Below, one piece after another: positions 1 through 9,892 of a stretch of DNA of 64,000 bases. How positions within the stretch are numbered: the stretch's first letter is position 1; each line of letters opens with the position of its first letter. This stretch comes from Burkholderiaceae bacterium (lineage in GTDB: Bacteria > Pseudomonadota > Gammaproteobacteria > Burkholderiales > Burkholderiaceae): the NCBI GenBank assembly GCA_023266335.1, contig JAHFQJ010000003.1:62001-126000 (forward strand). The letters run 5' to 3'. Below the pieces are notes generated by a model. It ran no database searches. It was not told the DNA's origin and saw only the letters and a program-made list of their open reading frames with translations. A program made the position numbers and the translations under genes.

Positions 1-340
1 TGTCAAGTAATTTTAATGTAATAATTCCTTTCATTATTTCTACATTGATTTTCTGCTTAATAGTTAATTTCTTTTCAAAAACATACAGCATAAAACATCT
101 AGCACCATTGCCGCAATGTTCAACTTCACTGCCGTCTGCATTAAAGATACGATATTTAAAATCACAATTATCTAAATCAGATTTTTCTACTATTAAAATT
201 TGGTCAGCACCTATACCAGTCCGGCGGTTTGCCATTTTAATAATTTGATGGTGATTTAAAGAAATTTTGTGTGTATAAGAATCTATGACTACAAAATCAT
301 TTCCCATACCATGCATTTTAGTAAAGCAGATATTATTCAT
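1..340 (-). CDS. dapF: Diaminopimelate epimerase, N-terminal part (truncated by window edge)
   Basis: Reverse-strand reading from ATG at 340: MNNICFTKMHGMGNDFVVIDSYTHKISLN...NRRTGIGADQILIVEKS...FRIFNADGSEVEHCGNGARCF-like; the GNDFVVID and EHCGNGARC motifs are typical of DapF. Confidence 0.95.
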   Translation of the reverse strand, partial: MNNICFTKMHGMGNDFVVIDSYTHKISLNHHQIIKMANRRTGIGADQILIVEKSDLDNCDFKYRIFNADGSEVEHCGNGARCFMLYVFEKKLTIKQKINVEIMKGIITLKLLD

Positions 341-348
341 ATTTTATT

Positions 349-1089
349 TCAAAACTCTATTATAAACCCATCATCTTTTTCATAGCCGATACTGCGTAAA
401 AATGGAGCTAAGCGGGGAGCAAATATTTCATCAGGCATAGCTTGCCCTGTAAAACTAAATGGTTTAATATTTCCATGCCCTGTAATTTTTAATATTCCGC
501 TAATTGTGTCTACATTAAATTGATTATCTGCATTGCCTGATTTTAAACTGTAAGTACCTAGAATTAAATTAGGGTCATCTTTACGGTAAATTTCTGCAAA
601 GGTAATATCTAATGGAAGGCTTTCTATATTTTCTATAGATGTTTCAGGAATATGAATTTGTATCGTTCCACCTAAATTTAAGCTAGATAACGGACCTTTT
701 AACCCGCTAAAAAAATCTAAGGGTAAATCTTCTATATATAGATCTGAAATAGTCTTTTTAAACGGATAAATTTTAAATTCTTGTACAATATTTTGATGTT
801 TAATGTTAATGCTTAAATTAAGTATATTTGATATACTTACTGTCCACGTGATTGGGGTTGTAAGCATTACTGGGGCTTTATCCGGTCTGCCGTATGAAAT
901 TCCAATATATGCACTTCCATTCCAAATTGTTCCATTCGTATTGATTACTCTAACTTTATACCTAGTTGCTTTTTCTATTTTATTTGTTAAATAACTAGCT
1001 GGAATGTTCATTACTATAATAATTATTAATATCAGCAGCAATGGAATAATCCATTTAAGATGCCTTAGCAAATGTCGAATTTTTACCAT
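349..1089 (-). CDS. gspN: Type II secretion system protein N (GspN)
   Basis: 246 aa with a single N-terminal TM segment; IPASYLTNKIEKATRYKVRVINTNGTIWNGSA pattern typical of GspN; directly downstream of a GspM-like ORF. Confidence 0.8.
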   Translation of the reverse strand: MVKIRHLLRHLKWIIPLLLILIIIIVMNIPASYLTNKIEKATRYKVRVINTNGTIWNGSAYIGISYGRPDKAPVMLTTPITWTVSISNILNLSINIKHQNIVQEFKIYPFKKTISDLYIEDLPLDFFSGLKGPLSSLNLGGTIQIHIPETSIENIESLPLDITFAEIYRKDDPNLILGTYSLKSGNADNQFNVDTISGILKITGHGNIKPFSFTGQAMPDEIFAPRLAPFLRSIGYEKDDGFIIEF

Positions 1090-1109
1090 ATTGTATACCT
1101 TTAACTAAT

Positions 1110-1541
1110 TTAACTAAGTACGGCAGAAATACGCAGCCTATTTGAATGTGTTTCTTTTATTATACGGATATCTTTAATTTTAAATCTAGTAGATTGCAGC
1201 CAAGTTATAAAATTTATAAAATTACCTTCTAAATTCAATTCTAAATTATTTTCCCATTTTACCGATTTTATAGTGAGATTATTTTTATTTAAGCTTGACT
1301 CAACTTGTTCTTGATTTAATTTTGGAGGAATATTTTTGACTAATTCTTCTACTATGCTTTTATTTTTAGCTAAAGTATTTATAGTTATAATATTTTTTGT
1401 ATAACTTATGTGTAAGCTAATGACATAGATAGCTAAAATAAATATTATCAGTAATAAAATGCCTAAATTAACAATTTGTCTAGAGTTATCAGATAAATTA
1501 TCATATCTATATTTATAAGAATAGAATAATTGTTTAATCAT
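1110..1541 (-). CDS. gspM: Type II secretion system protein M (GspM)-like
   Basis: 143 aa, short cytoplasmic N-terminus, one TM helix, small periplasmic domain; adjacent to gspN. Confidence 0.7.
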   Translation of the reverse strand: MIKQLFYSYKYRYDNLSDNSRQIVNLGILLLIIFILAIYVISLHISYTKNIITINTLAKNKSIVEELVKNIPPKLNQEQVESSLNKNNLTIKSVKWENNLELNLEGNFINFITWLQSTRFKIKDIRIIKETHSNRLRISAVLS

Positions 1542-1647
1542 AAAATGCCTTAGTTAAGCGAAATAATTAGCTCATATACCTCCATAAGGAGAGTAAAAAT
1601 ATGAGGCACACAATGAATACACTGCTGGGAAGCAAAGCTGTGAGACT

Positions 1648-1705
1648 GTAAAGAATAATTTTAACAACAATACATATATAAATTCAAGTGTGGCGAGCAT
1701 ATATA
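1648..1705 (+). repeat. Family-2 dispersed repeat copy
   Basis: GTAAAGAATAATTTTAACAACAATACATATATAAATTCAAGTGTGGCGAGCATATAT; related copies near 12005, 25184, 51911 and 52047. Confidence 0.65.
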
Positions 1706-1779
1706 CTATTTAAGGGGCGTTATATTTACATTATTTAAAAGTTTAAGTATAGTATAAGTACATAGACAAAGGTTAATTT

Positions 1780-3225
1780 ATGCGTAATATTGCAAAAAAT
1801 GTTTTATGGATGGCTTTAGGAGTTGGTACAGGTATGGCAATATCTTATCAAATTGCAAACAGCACGCCAAATCCGCCGCAAACATTACCGTTTCAAGAAT
1901 TAAGATTATTATCTAATATTTTTACTGAAATTAAGAAGAATTATGTAGAGCCGGTTGATGATAAGAAACTGCTCACAGATGCAATTAGGGGTATGGTAAG
2001 CGGATTAGATCCTCATTCAGACTATTTAGATAAAAAAGAATTTACTGAAATGCAGGAGCATACCAAAGGTAAATTTAGCGGTTTAGGCTTAGAGATTACT
2101 TCAGAAGACGGATATGTTAAAGTTTTAAATCCGATCGATGATACGCCGGCACAAAAAGCCGGAATTTTATCTGGAGATTTAATTACCAATATTGATAGCA
2201 AACCAGTACGCGGCATGACACTTGATAAAGCTGTACGCAGTATGCGCGGTAAACCAGGTACGCAGGTTACTTTAACAATTTTCCGTAAAAGTGAGGAAAA
2301 AAGCTTTCCTATAACGATAACCCGTGCTGAAATAAATGTTAAATCAGTGAAAAGCAAAATAATTGAGCCTGGTTATGCTTGGGTACGTGTTAATAGTTTT
2401 CAGGAGCGTACAGTTGAAGATTTAGTATCTCATATTAATAATCTGTTAAAAGATAATCCGAACCTTAAGGGTATTGCATTAGATTTACGCAATAATGGCG
2501 GCGGTTTATTACAAGGTGCGGTTGGCGTAAGTTCTGTATTTTTACCACCTGGGGTGAAAGTTGTATCTACGCGCGGTCAAATGCAAGATAGCAATAATGT
2601 TTATAGTGCAGTAAATAAAGATTACCGTAATTATGATTCTAAAGAAGATGTACTGAAAAAACTGAATCCGGCTATCAAAAAAATTCTATTGGTTGTACTT
2701 ACAAACGCTTATAGTGCTTCTGCCTCAGAGATTGTGGCTGCAGCATTACAAGACCATGACCGTGCAAAAATAATGGGTAAGGCAACATTTGGTAAAGGTT
2801 CTGTGCAAACCATTGCTCCATTAGGCGATAATACTGCATTAAAAATGACAATTGCTTATTATTTCTCTCCAAATGGCAAATCAATTCAGGCAAAAGGTGT
2901 AACACCTGACTTGAAAGTTGACCAAAATGAAAAAGGCGACACGGACGATGCATTATTAACCCGTGAAATTGATAATTCTAAGCATTTGAAAAATAAACAA
3001 GACGCCAGTGATGATACGCAGGCAACTGAAGATGAAAGAGATGAAAAACGCTTGCAGGAACTCCGCAGGATAGAAGATGAAAATGCTAAGAAAACTCCTG
3101 AGGAAAAAGAGCAGGAAAAAAAGAAAAAACCGCCTGAATTAGGCAGCAGCGATGACTTTATGTTAAAACAAGCTATTTTATACTTAAAAGGCGAAAAATT
3201 TAAATTAAGTCAGAGTAAGCTATAA
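1780..3225 (+). CDS. ctpA: Carboxyl-terminal processing protease, S41 family (PDZ domain)
   Basis: GLGLEITSEDGYVKVLNPIDDTPAQKAGILSGDLI (PDZ), LDLRNNGGGLLQGAVGVSSVFL and NAYSASASEIVAAALQDHDRAKIMGKATFGKGSVQ (Ser/Lys catalytic motifs). Confidence 0.95.
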   Translation: MRNIAKNVLWMALGVGTGMAISYQIANSTPNPPQTLPFQELRLLSNIFTEIKKNYVEPVDDKKLLTDAIRGMVSGLDPHSDYLDKKEFTEMQEHTKGKFSGLGLEITSEDGYVKVLNPIDDTPAQKAGILSGDLITNIDSKPVRGMTLDKAVRSMRGKPGTQVTLTIFRKSEEKSFPITITRAEINVKSVKSKIIEPGYAWVRVNSFQERTVEDLVSHINNLLKDNPNLKGIALDLRNNGGGLLQGAVGVSSVFLPPGVKVVSTRGQMQDSNNVYSAVNKDYRNYDSKEDVLKKLNPAIKKILLVVLTNAYSASASEIVAAALQDHDRAKIMGKATFGKGSVQTIAPLGDNTALKMTIAYYFSPNGKSIQAKGVTPDLKVDQNEKGDTDDALLTREIDNSKHLKNKQDASDDTQATEDERDEKRLQELRRIEDENAKKTPEEKEQEKKKKPPELGSSDDFMLKQAILYLKGEKFKLSQSKL

Positions 3226-3255
3226 GCGCGCTTTATAAATTTTTTCAATCTATTG

Positions 3256-3273
3256 ACCGCCTAATTAGGCGGT
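3256..3273. terminator. Bidirectional rho-independent terminator
   Basis: Perfect stem ACCGCCTAATTAGGCGGT followed by TTTTATGTTTTT, between convergent ctpA and UDG genes. Confidence 0.8.
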
Positions 3274-3288
3274 TTTATGTTTTTATAA

Positions 3289-3978
3289 TTATAAAACTAG
3301 TAAATCTTTTAATACTAATAAATCATTCCAAACGGTTCTTTTATATGCCGGATTTGCCAGTATATATCTTGGATGATAAGTTGAAATTACTTTTGATGCA
3401 TGTAAATTATAAACTTTCCCATGAATATCTGATAAACTTATATTCGGACTGATTAAAGTTTGAGCTGCTGTTTTGCCTAAAGCAAGAATTGCTTTAGGTT
3501 TTAGAATATAAATCTGCTTAAATAAATATGGTTCACAATGGGATAACTGACTAAAGCTTGGTTTTTCAGAATTAGTTTTACATTTAATTACATTTGTAAT
3601 ATAGAAACTATTTAAATTAATTGCAGCAAGCATTTTATACAGCAAAATTTCTGTTTCGCCGGAAAATGGCAAATTTAGCTCATCTTCTAAATCTTTAGGC
3701 GCTTCACCAACAATCAGGCAATCGATATTAAATTCTATAGAATTATCAATATAATATCGTGAATATTTGCCGATTACAGCTTGTTTGCGGTTATTACATA
3801 AATTGCATCTTGTACAATTATTTGCCGCTGTGTTTAATTCTTCTAAATTATCAAGCGTGCTTATATTTAAAATTTTATTATTCAGATTAATATCAGAAAT
3901 TGAATTATTAGATTCAAATTTAGACTTCAATTTATAATTAGTAACGTCTAATATTTTTAAATATTTATCTATATCCAT
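3289..3978 (-). CDS. Uracil-DNA glycosylase, family 4 (Fe-S)
   Basis: CTRCNLCNNRKQAVIG, CLIVGEAPKDLEDELNLPFSGE, KPKAILALGKTAAQTLI, STYHPRYILANP motifs. Confidence 0.88.
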   Translation of the reverse strand: MDIDKYLKILDVTNYKLKSKFESNNSISDINLNNKILNISTLDNLEELNTAANNCTRCNLCNNRKQAVIGKYSRYYIDNSIEFNIDCLIVGEAPKDLEDELNLPFSGETEILLYKMLAAINLNSFYITNVIKCKTNSEKPSFSQLSHCEPYLFKQIYILKPKAILALGKTAAQTLISPNISLSDIHGKVYNLHASKVISTYHPRYILANPAYKRTVWNDLLVLKDLLVL

Positions 3979-3999
3979 ATCTAATATTAAGCTAAGCTG

Positions 4000-4554
4000 T
4001 TATTCTAAAATGATTGTTTTCAGTAAAGCAAATATTTCTCTAAATGCTTTTGGTGGTTTATTTAACTCTTTTTCTTTTCTAGCATTACGAATTAAGTTTC
4101 TTAATGTTTGAATATCAGTGTGAGGATATTCTTGTAAAAATTCAGTTAAGCTCTCTTCATTTTCAATAAGTTTTTGACGCCAGTTTTCTAAAAAATGTAA
4201 TAATTGAGTTTGCTGCTGACTTTTTCCATCTAATATATCAAAATATTCTAAAATTAATGCTATTTCCTGTTCTGGTAGATTGCGCATTAATTTACCAATA
4301 AATTGATTTTGACGGCGCTTTGCTTCATGTGATGTAATTTTTTGCGCTAATAAAATAGCATCTAGTAATATTTCATTTAACCCAATTTTTTTCAATTGCT
4401 CTTTATTTAAAGTTACTAACCTCTGCCCAATTTTCTGCAAATCCCCCATTTCTTTTTTTATCTGAGTTTTGCTTTTTTCATTGGTAAAGTTATTAGTTTC
4501 ATATTCATCTGGCTCAATATAGGTTGGCAGATTGATAAATTCTCTTTTTTTCAT
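4000..4554 (-). CDS. darP: Ribosome-associated protein YjgA/DarP (DUF615)
   Basis: KSKTQIKKEMGDLQKIGQRLVTLNKEQLKKIGLNEILLDAILLAQKITSHEAKRRQNQFIGKLMR matches the DUF615 pattern; divergent with pmbA. Confidence 0.92.
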   Translation of the reverse strand: MKKREFINLPTYIEPDEYETNNFTNEKSKTQIKKEMGDLQKIGQRLVTLNKEQLKKIGLNEILLDAILLAQKITSHEAKRRQNQFIGKLMRNLPEQEIALILEYFDILDGKSQQQTQLLHFLENWRQKLIENEESLTEFLQEYPHTDIQTLRNLIRNARKEKELNKPPKAFREIFALLKTIILE

Positions 4555-4678
4555 AAATACATAAACATCGTATATCTAGGTTCATCTTACAACAAATTTG
4601 ATATTTTAAATATTAAAGATGTGCTTAGTTCTTGGTTGTGATATAATAGCCCATCTTAGATACTACTGCAATGCATTT

Positions 4679-6040
4679 ATGACAAAATTTCAATATAGCC
4701 AAGAGCAATTAAAAGAAATATGCGGGCAAGTTTTAGATATTAGTAAACAAAAAGATGGTGTAACACATGCAGATGCGGCAATTAGCGAGGATATAACTCT
4801 TAGCTTAAGCGTCAGGCAAAATAATATTGAAAATTTAGAGCATGCACAAAATCAGGGCATTGGAGTAACTATTTATAATGGTCATAAAGTTGGTCATGCA
4901 AGCAGTGCAGATTTTAGCTTAAATGCTATACATAATATGGTGGAAGCTGCATATAACATTGCAAAATATACCAATGAAGATCCTTACTCGGGTTTGCCGG
5001 AGCCGGAAGACTTAGCCACAGAATTTTTTGATTGTGATTTATATCATCCATGGAGCATTGAAACAGATAAAGCAATTGAAATTTCCAAAGAAATGGAAGA
5101 GGAATTATATAAAAACAAATTGATAACTAATAGTGAAGGCTGTGGGTTTGGCAGCGATAGCGGTCATTTTGTTATGGCAAATACTCTTGGTTTTATGCAT
5201 GGTTACCAATATACTAAGCACAGTTTATGGGCAAGTGCCATTGCTGGTAAAGATGATGGTATGCAAAGTGACGGTTGGTCTAGTGATAAACGCTGTTATT
5301 TGATGCTGGATAATCATTTGGATATTGCTAAAATTGCGGCTAATAGGGCAGCACAAAAATTAAATGCTCAAAAGTTAACTACCCGTCAATGTCCGGTTAT
5401 TTTTGAATCAACAATTGCAAGAAAAATTTTAAGTGGTATGCTTTCTGCATTAGGCGGGCGTTCTCAATATCAAAAAAATACATTTTTATTAGATAGTATC
5501 GGGCAAAAAATATTACCTGATTTTTTAAGTTTATATGAAAATCCATTTGTACCTAATGGCTTATCCAGCACTCCGTTTGATGATGATGGTGCTAAAGTCT
5601 ATCAAAGGTATGTGGTAAAAGACGGCATTATCCAAGACTATTTTTTAAGTGCATACAGCGCCAGAAAATTGGGCAGAAAAAATACAGGGCATGCAGGCGG
5701 CAATCATAATTTATACTTACAAGCAGATAAAAGTATTAAAGATTTTGATAGTAAAGTACTACCTAATTTAGCTGCATTATTAAAAACCATGGGTACGGGT
5801 TTATTAGTTACTGAAACTATGGGGCAGGGGTTTAACATAACTACGGGTGATTATTCTAAAGGAGCTAGCGGATTTTGGGTTGAAAACGGAGTAATTGCTT
5901 ATCCAGTTGAAGAAATTACCATTGCAGGCAATTTAAAAAATATGCTGCAGAATATTGTTGCTATTAGCTTAGATACTTACGAAGCTAGTTTAAATACTGG
6001 TTCAATTTTATTTGAAAATATGAGCATAGCAGGGATTTGA
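4679..6040 (+). CDS. pmbA: Metalloprotease PmbA (TldD/PmbA family)
   Basis: ORF 4619..6040; the likely start is the internal ATG at 4679 (MTKFQYSQEQL), downstream of a TATAAT-like box. Internal motifs SEGCGFGSDSGHFVMANTLGF, GAKVYQRYVVKDGIIQDYFLSAYSARKLG, TETMGQGFNITTGDYSKGASGFWVENG. Confidence 0.94.
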   Translation: MTKFQYSQEQLKEICGQVLDISKQKDGVTHADAAISEDITLSLSVRQNNIENLEHAQNQGIGVTIYNGHKVGHASSADFSLNAIHNMVEAAYNIAKYTNEDPYSGLPEPEDLATEFFDCDLYHPWSIETDKAIEISKEMEEELYKNKLITNSEGCGFGSDSGHFVMANTLGFMHGYQYTKHSLWASAIAGKDDGMQSDGWSSDKRCYLMLDNHLDIAKIAANRAAQKLNAQKLTTRQCPVIFESTIARKILSGMLSALGGRSQYQKNTFLLDSIGQKILPDFLSLYENPFVPNGLSSTPFDDDGAKVYQRYVVKDGIIQDYFLSAYSARKLGRKNTGHAGGNHNLYLQADKSIKDFDSKVLPNLAALLKTMGTGLLVTETMGQGFNITTGDYSKGASGFWVENGVIAYPVEEITIAGNLKNMLQNIVAISLDTYEASLNTGSILFENMSIAGI

Positions 6041-6047
6041 TATTTAT

Positions 6048-6641
6048 ATGCAGATTATTTTAGCTTCCAGCTCTATTTACCGTTTGAATTTATTAAAGCA
6101 AATTAATATTATGCCCGAAATTATTATGCCTGATATTGATGAGTCAGCTTTATTCAATGAAAGTCCTTGTCAAACATCTCAACGTTTAGCTTATGAAAAA
6201 GCTAAAAAAGTTCAGCACATTAAATCTAGTCAATTAAATAATTCATATGATAATTCAATTATTATTGGTTCTGACCAAGTATTGCTTTTAGATAAAGAGA
6301 CACTCGGAAAACCGTTAACACATGAAAATGCAGTTAAACAGCTGCAAAAAATGCGTAATAAAAGTATGATATTTTATACTTCTATTACAATGCTGAATCA
6401 GCAGAAAAAATTTGAGGCTTGTGTAGAAACTAAAGTAACTATGCGTAATTATTCTGATGAATTGATTGAAAAATATTTAACTATAGAAAAACCATATAAT
6501 TGTGCAGGAAGTGCTAAATCTGAAGGATTAGGGGTCGTTTTGATTAAAGAAATGATTAGCACTGACCCTACAGCATTAATAGGTTTACCCTTAAGCAAAG
6601 TATTAGATGGTTTAGAATATTTTAATTATCCCATTTTATAA
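6048..6641 (+). CDS. maf: Maf-family nucleotide pyrophosphatase
   Basis: IILASSSIYRLNLLKQI, IIGSDQVLLLDKETLGKP, GSAKSEGLGVVLIKEMISTDPTALIGLPL motifs. Confidence 0.92.
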   Translation: MQIILASSSIYRLNLLKQINIMPEIIMPDIDESALFNESPCQTSQRLAYEKAKKVQHIKSSQLNNSYDNSIIIGSDQVLLLDKETLGKPLTHENAVKQLQKMRNKSMIFYTSITMLNQQKKFEACVETKVTMRNYSDELIEKYLTIEKPYNCAGSAKSEGLGVVLIKEMISTDPTALIGLPLSKVLDGLEYFNYPIL

Positions 6642-6692
6642 ATTACCTATTTAACTTAACATATATTGGTTAAGGGTTAAGAATAGATTAAA

Positions 6693-7334
6693 TTATTGTG
6701 TAACTTTTATAGAAGATGTACTAGCTGAAGTAGTAGTTGTATTTTCTATATTTATTTCAGAAATAGGTATTGCAGAAGCTTCTGGTACTAATTCAGATGA
6801 TGGATATTTTAAAGTATTTTCATTTTTCTCTGGCAGTGTATTTTTTTCCTCGTTAGAATTTGCAATAGGCGGGGCAATGCTTAAAAATGGTTTACATTCT
6901 ACAATATTTTCATGCGGTAAAATAAGTTTACGTGTTTTATTTTTTATTTGCTCTTGAGCATTCAAATTATCAGTAATTATTAATTCTCCACTCCCATTTT
7001 CATCGTCATTAATTCTGATTAAATAGGTATTCCCCCCGCTTAACTCATTAACAAAATGTTTTTTATTTTTATTACTATAAATTAAAGCACTTTCCAGATG
7101 AGATATAATTTTATGTTGAGCAGGTGATGTGCAGAATTCTATGTAATCATCTTTGCTGATATTTGCAATATGCTTATTATCTAAATATAATCTTGCGTCT
7201 CTGGAAGATGCAAATCTATGGGTATTACCACGGTAAATGATTACTTTTGCCTGTTCATTATTTGATGTTACTGTATCAGCATATGAATTTATACTAACTA
7301 AACTAATTAATAATGTAATAATTTTCTTATACAT
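6693..7334 (-). CDS. Secreted/periplasmic hypothetical protein (DUF2846-like N-terminal domain)
   Basis: Signal peptide MYKKIITLLISLVSINSYA; VIIYRGNTHRFASSRDARLYLDNKHIANISKDDYIEF resembles DUF2846; low-complexity Thr/Ser C-terminus. Confidence 0.5.
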   Translation of the reverse strand: MYKKIITLLISLVSINSYADTVTSNNEQAKVIIYRGNTHRFASSRDARLYLDNKHIANISKDDYIEFCTSPAQHKIISHLESALIYSNKNKKHFVNELSGGNTYLIRINDDENGSGELIITDNLNAQEQIKNKTRKLILPHENIVECKPFLSIAPPIANSNEEKNTLPEKNENTLKYPSSELVPEASAIPISEINIENTTTTSASTSSIKVTQ

Positions 7335-7528
7335 ACTTACCTCTTATACAAATTTATGTAAGTTAAATTATATGGCTGATTAAGTTTTGATAGCAAAATT
7401 TTAGATAGATATGTTAATTATTGTGGTATAAATAGCATAATTGATTAAATATACTCATAATATAAGTTAATAAATGAGTATATTCGTAAGCTTTTTTCTT
7501 ATTTCAGCATTGAGATTGATTTAACGTA

Positions 7529-9730
7529 TTATTTAGAATCTATAGTAACAGTGTTTTTATTTTCTTGTGCTAGGGCAAGTTCATTAAATTGCAATCCGCT
7601 TAAATCAGTTACATATACTTCGCCATTTTTAGTTTTAAGTTCAAAAGCGGCACTATTTTGACCATTTGGTAAAATTAATTTAGTTGGAATACCCTGAATT
7701 TTTTTCTTATTAGAAATAGGTTTAGCTTGATCTGATATTTGCTGATGAGTTAATGGCTTAAATCTTGCTGCATTTATTACTTTAACCATGCTTGGTGTTG
7801 TTATAACTAAATTACTTGAACCTCTTGACTGTGTTGATTCAATTTCTGATGCAGTTTGATAAAGAGCAAATTGATACCCGAGCGGATGACCATTTAACTT
7901 TGTAATTCCTCTTGGTAATTCTTTATTTTTAGCTGTCCCATTTTGAATATCTCTAGTAGTTTTATCTTCCTTTAGCCTAATTTTATCTATTCCAATTATA
8001 GCTATATGTAAAAATTGCGGTGGAATACACACAATCCCATTGCTATCTCCGCTAATTATATATCCTGTATTTATAGGGATATTCTGCACTTTAATATTGC
8101 CAGTTTTTTCATCAATATGTGTTAAATGATTTGGTTTAATAGTAAATATAGGAATTTCAGTTTGAATTTCTGAGGTATCAATTTGGGTATTTGATATAAT
8201 TCCTGCAATTTTTTTCTTGTGTGCAGCTTTGATAATATCTTCATCAACTTTAAGTTTTTGATTGGGATTAATAAATACCAATACGTCTTTAGATTTTAAT
8301 TTATTAATTTTTTCAATTACATCTTTTTTATTATCTGTGACTAAAATAACGGATATGCCGGATAATTTTTGCATATGCTGATGCTCTGCAGTCATTCCGC
8401 AAATATAATTTTCTTGGGTACTTAATGCATCTGCAACTTCAGCTGTTGGAGATGAATATAATTTTTCCAATAATTCCTGACTTAATGTTTGATGAGTAAT
8501 AATTGGAATTTTTTTTGTATTATTAGTTTTACTAATACGATTAATTATACTTTGCTGATAAGCTTTATATTTATTTTCTCTATCTTCATTTGCCTTATTT
8601 AGGATATAATTATCTGTTAGTTTATCATCAATTTCATCATATTTACGGTTTGTATTTCCGGAAAAATCCCCTGCTAAAATTTTATCAATATTCTCTTGTG
8701 GTATTATATAGCGCTTATCATCAGCACTAATTAAACACACATCATTAGTATTAACCGTATATTTATTTGCCCAATTTAATGGTGCATAAATATAGCCGCT
8801 GTTTGTTTTTGATGGTCCATTTGGAGTTTTTTCTTTAGCCCACACACGCAGGTCATTTAATTCTGCATATTCTTCGGTATCACGGATATCTCCCTGAGTT
8901 ATTACAGCTGCAGCACCGTGCTTTCTAGCAATTTGTAATAATAATCCACCATTTCTTGCAAATCTTTCATTATTATGATTATTTGTATTATCATTAAAAA
9001 AAACAATATCGCTTTTTTCTATTCTTTGTTCAGCTAAATATTGAAACATAATAGTATCTCCTTTAGCAGAGTCTACAGTGGCAATATTTCCTGCAATTGC
9101 ATGAGCTTCGTCTTTATTATCTTTATTAATAGGCTTGTGAAAAGATTTCAATCCATCTTTGAAAATATTTTGCATTAAGCCAGATTTTATAGCTTTTTCA
9201 ATTTGTTTAGATGTTAACTGTTCGATTTTTCTTAATTTTTCATGCCCAACTCTTGGTTTTTGCGGAAATTCAACATGAATTGGCTGGAATAACCCAGTAG
9301 TTAAAAATGCGTTTACTCTTTCTAAAGATTGAGTTAAATTTGCAGTATTTTCATCTGATAGAATATTGCTACTGAATATTCCAACATTTTGGTTTTCCTG
9401 CAAAACAATTACTGTTATTTCTGCCTCACTTCTTTTGCCTTGACAATCTCTAAAGTCTTTTAAATATGTAGGTTCAGATTTTAAAATAGCTTTAGTTTTT
9501 TGTTCTATATTTTGCGGAGATGCAGAGGATATATGAATGTCATAATCCTTTGCATGTGGGTTATTAATAATTTTATATACAATATTTTTAAGCTTATCAT
9601 TCGAGAAAACTAAACTTTGTATTTGCTCAAATCCATTTTTTTCAATACCTATCAAGTCTTTATCTAAATCACCTAGAAATAAATCTTGAATAGCATAAGA
9701 TGTAATACCTGAAATACTTGTTAATGCCAT
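7529..9730 (-). CDS. Large protein with two RraA/4-hydroxy-4-methyl-2-oxoglutarate aldolase-like regions
   Basis: 733 aa. Region 1: RNGGLLLQIARKHGAAAVITQGDIRDTEEYAELNDLRVWAKEKTPNG; region 2: SSPTAEVADALST...AAHKKKIAGIISNTQIDTSEI...IPIFTIKPNH...NTGYIISGDSNGIVCIPPQ. Both resemble the RraA-like fold core. Confidence 0.6.
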   Translation of the reverse strand: MALTSISGITSYAIQDLFLGDLDKDLIGIEKNGFEQIQSLVFSNDKLKNIVYKIINNPHAKDYDIHISSASPQNIEQKTKAILKSEPTYLKDFRDCQGKRSEAEITVIVLQENQNVGIFSSNILSDENTANLTQSLERVNAFLTTGLFQPIHVEFPQKPRVGHEKLRKIEQLTSKQIEKAIKSGLMQNIFKDGLKSFHKPINKDNKDEAHAIAGNIATVDSAKGDTIMFQYLAEQRIEKSDIVFFNDNTNNHNNERFARNGGLLLQIARKHGAAAVITQGDIRDTEEYAELNDLRVWAKEKTPNGPSKTNSGYIYAPLNWANKYTVNTNDVCLISADDKRYIIPQENIDKILAGDFSGNTNRKYDEIDDKLTDNYILNKANEDRENKYKAYQQSIINRISKTNNTKKIPIITHQTLSQELLEKLYSSPTAEVADALSTQENYICGMTAEHQHMQKLSGISVILVTDNKKDVIEKINKLKSKDVLVFINPNQKLKVDEDIIKAAHKKKIAGIISNTQIDTSEIQTEIPIFTIKPNHLTHIDEKTGNIKVQNIPINTGYIISGDSNGIVCIPPQFLHIAIIGIDKIRLKEDKTTRDIQNGTAKNKELPRGITKLNGHPLGYQFALYQTASEIESTQSRGSSNLVITTPSMVKVINAARFKPLTHQQISDQAKPISNKKKIQGIPTKLILPNGQNSAAFELKTKNGEVYVTDLSGLQFNELALAQENKNTVTIDSK

Positions 9731-9892
9731 AGCTATGTCTCCTTAGTTATAAATTTTTATCTGTGCGGAGTAACTATAACACACTTTTAATATATGTTAA
9801 CTTATTGCTTAAAAATTCCTTCAATAAAGCAATTATATTTTAATAAAAATAAATATTTTTAAGCAAAACTTACAATAAATTAAAATTAATCA

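Noticed and set aside
45-248. 67-aa plus-strand ORF
   Set aside because: Antisense to dapF, which has clear conserved motifs; a by-product of AT-rich coding sequence.
2022-2357. 111-aa minus-strand ORF
   Set aside because: Lies entirely antisense within ctpA; no recognisable product.
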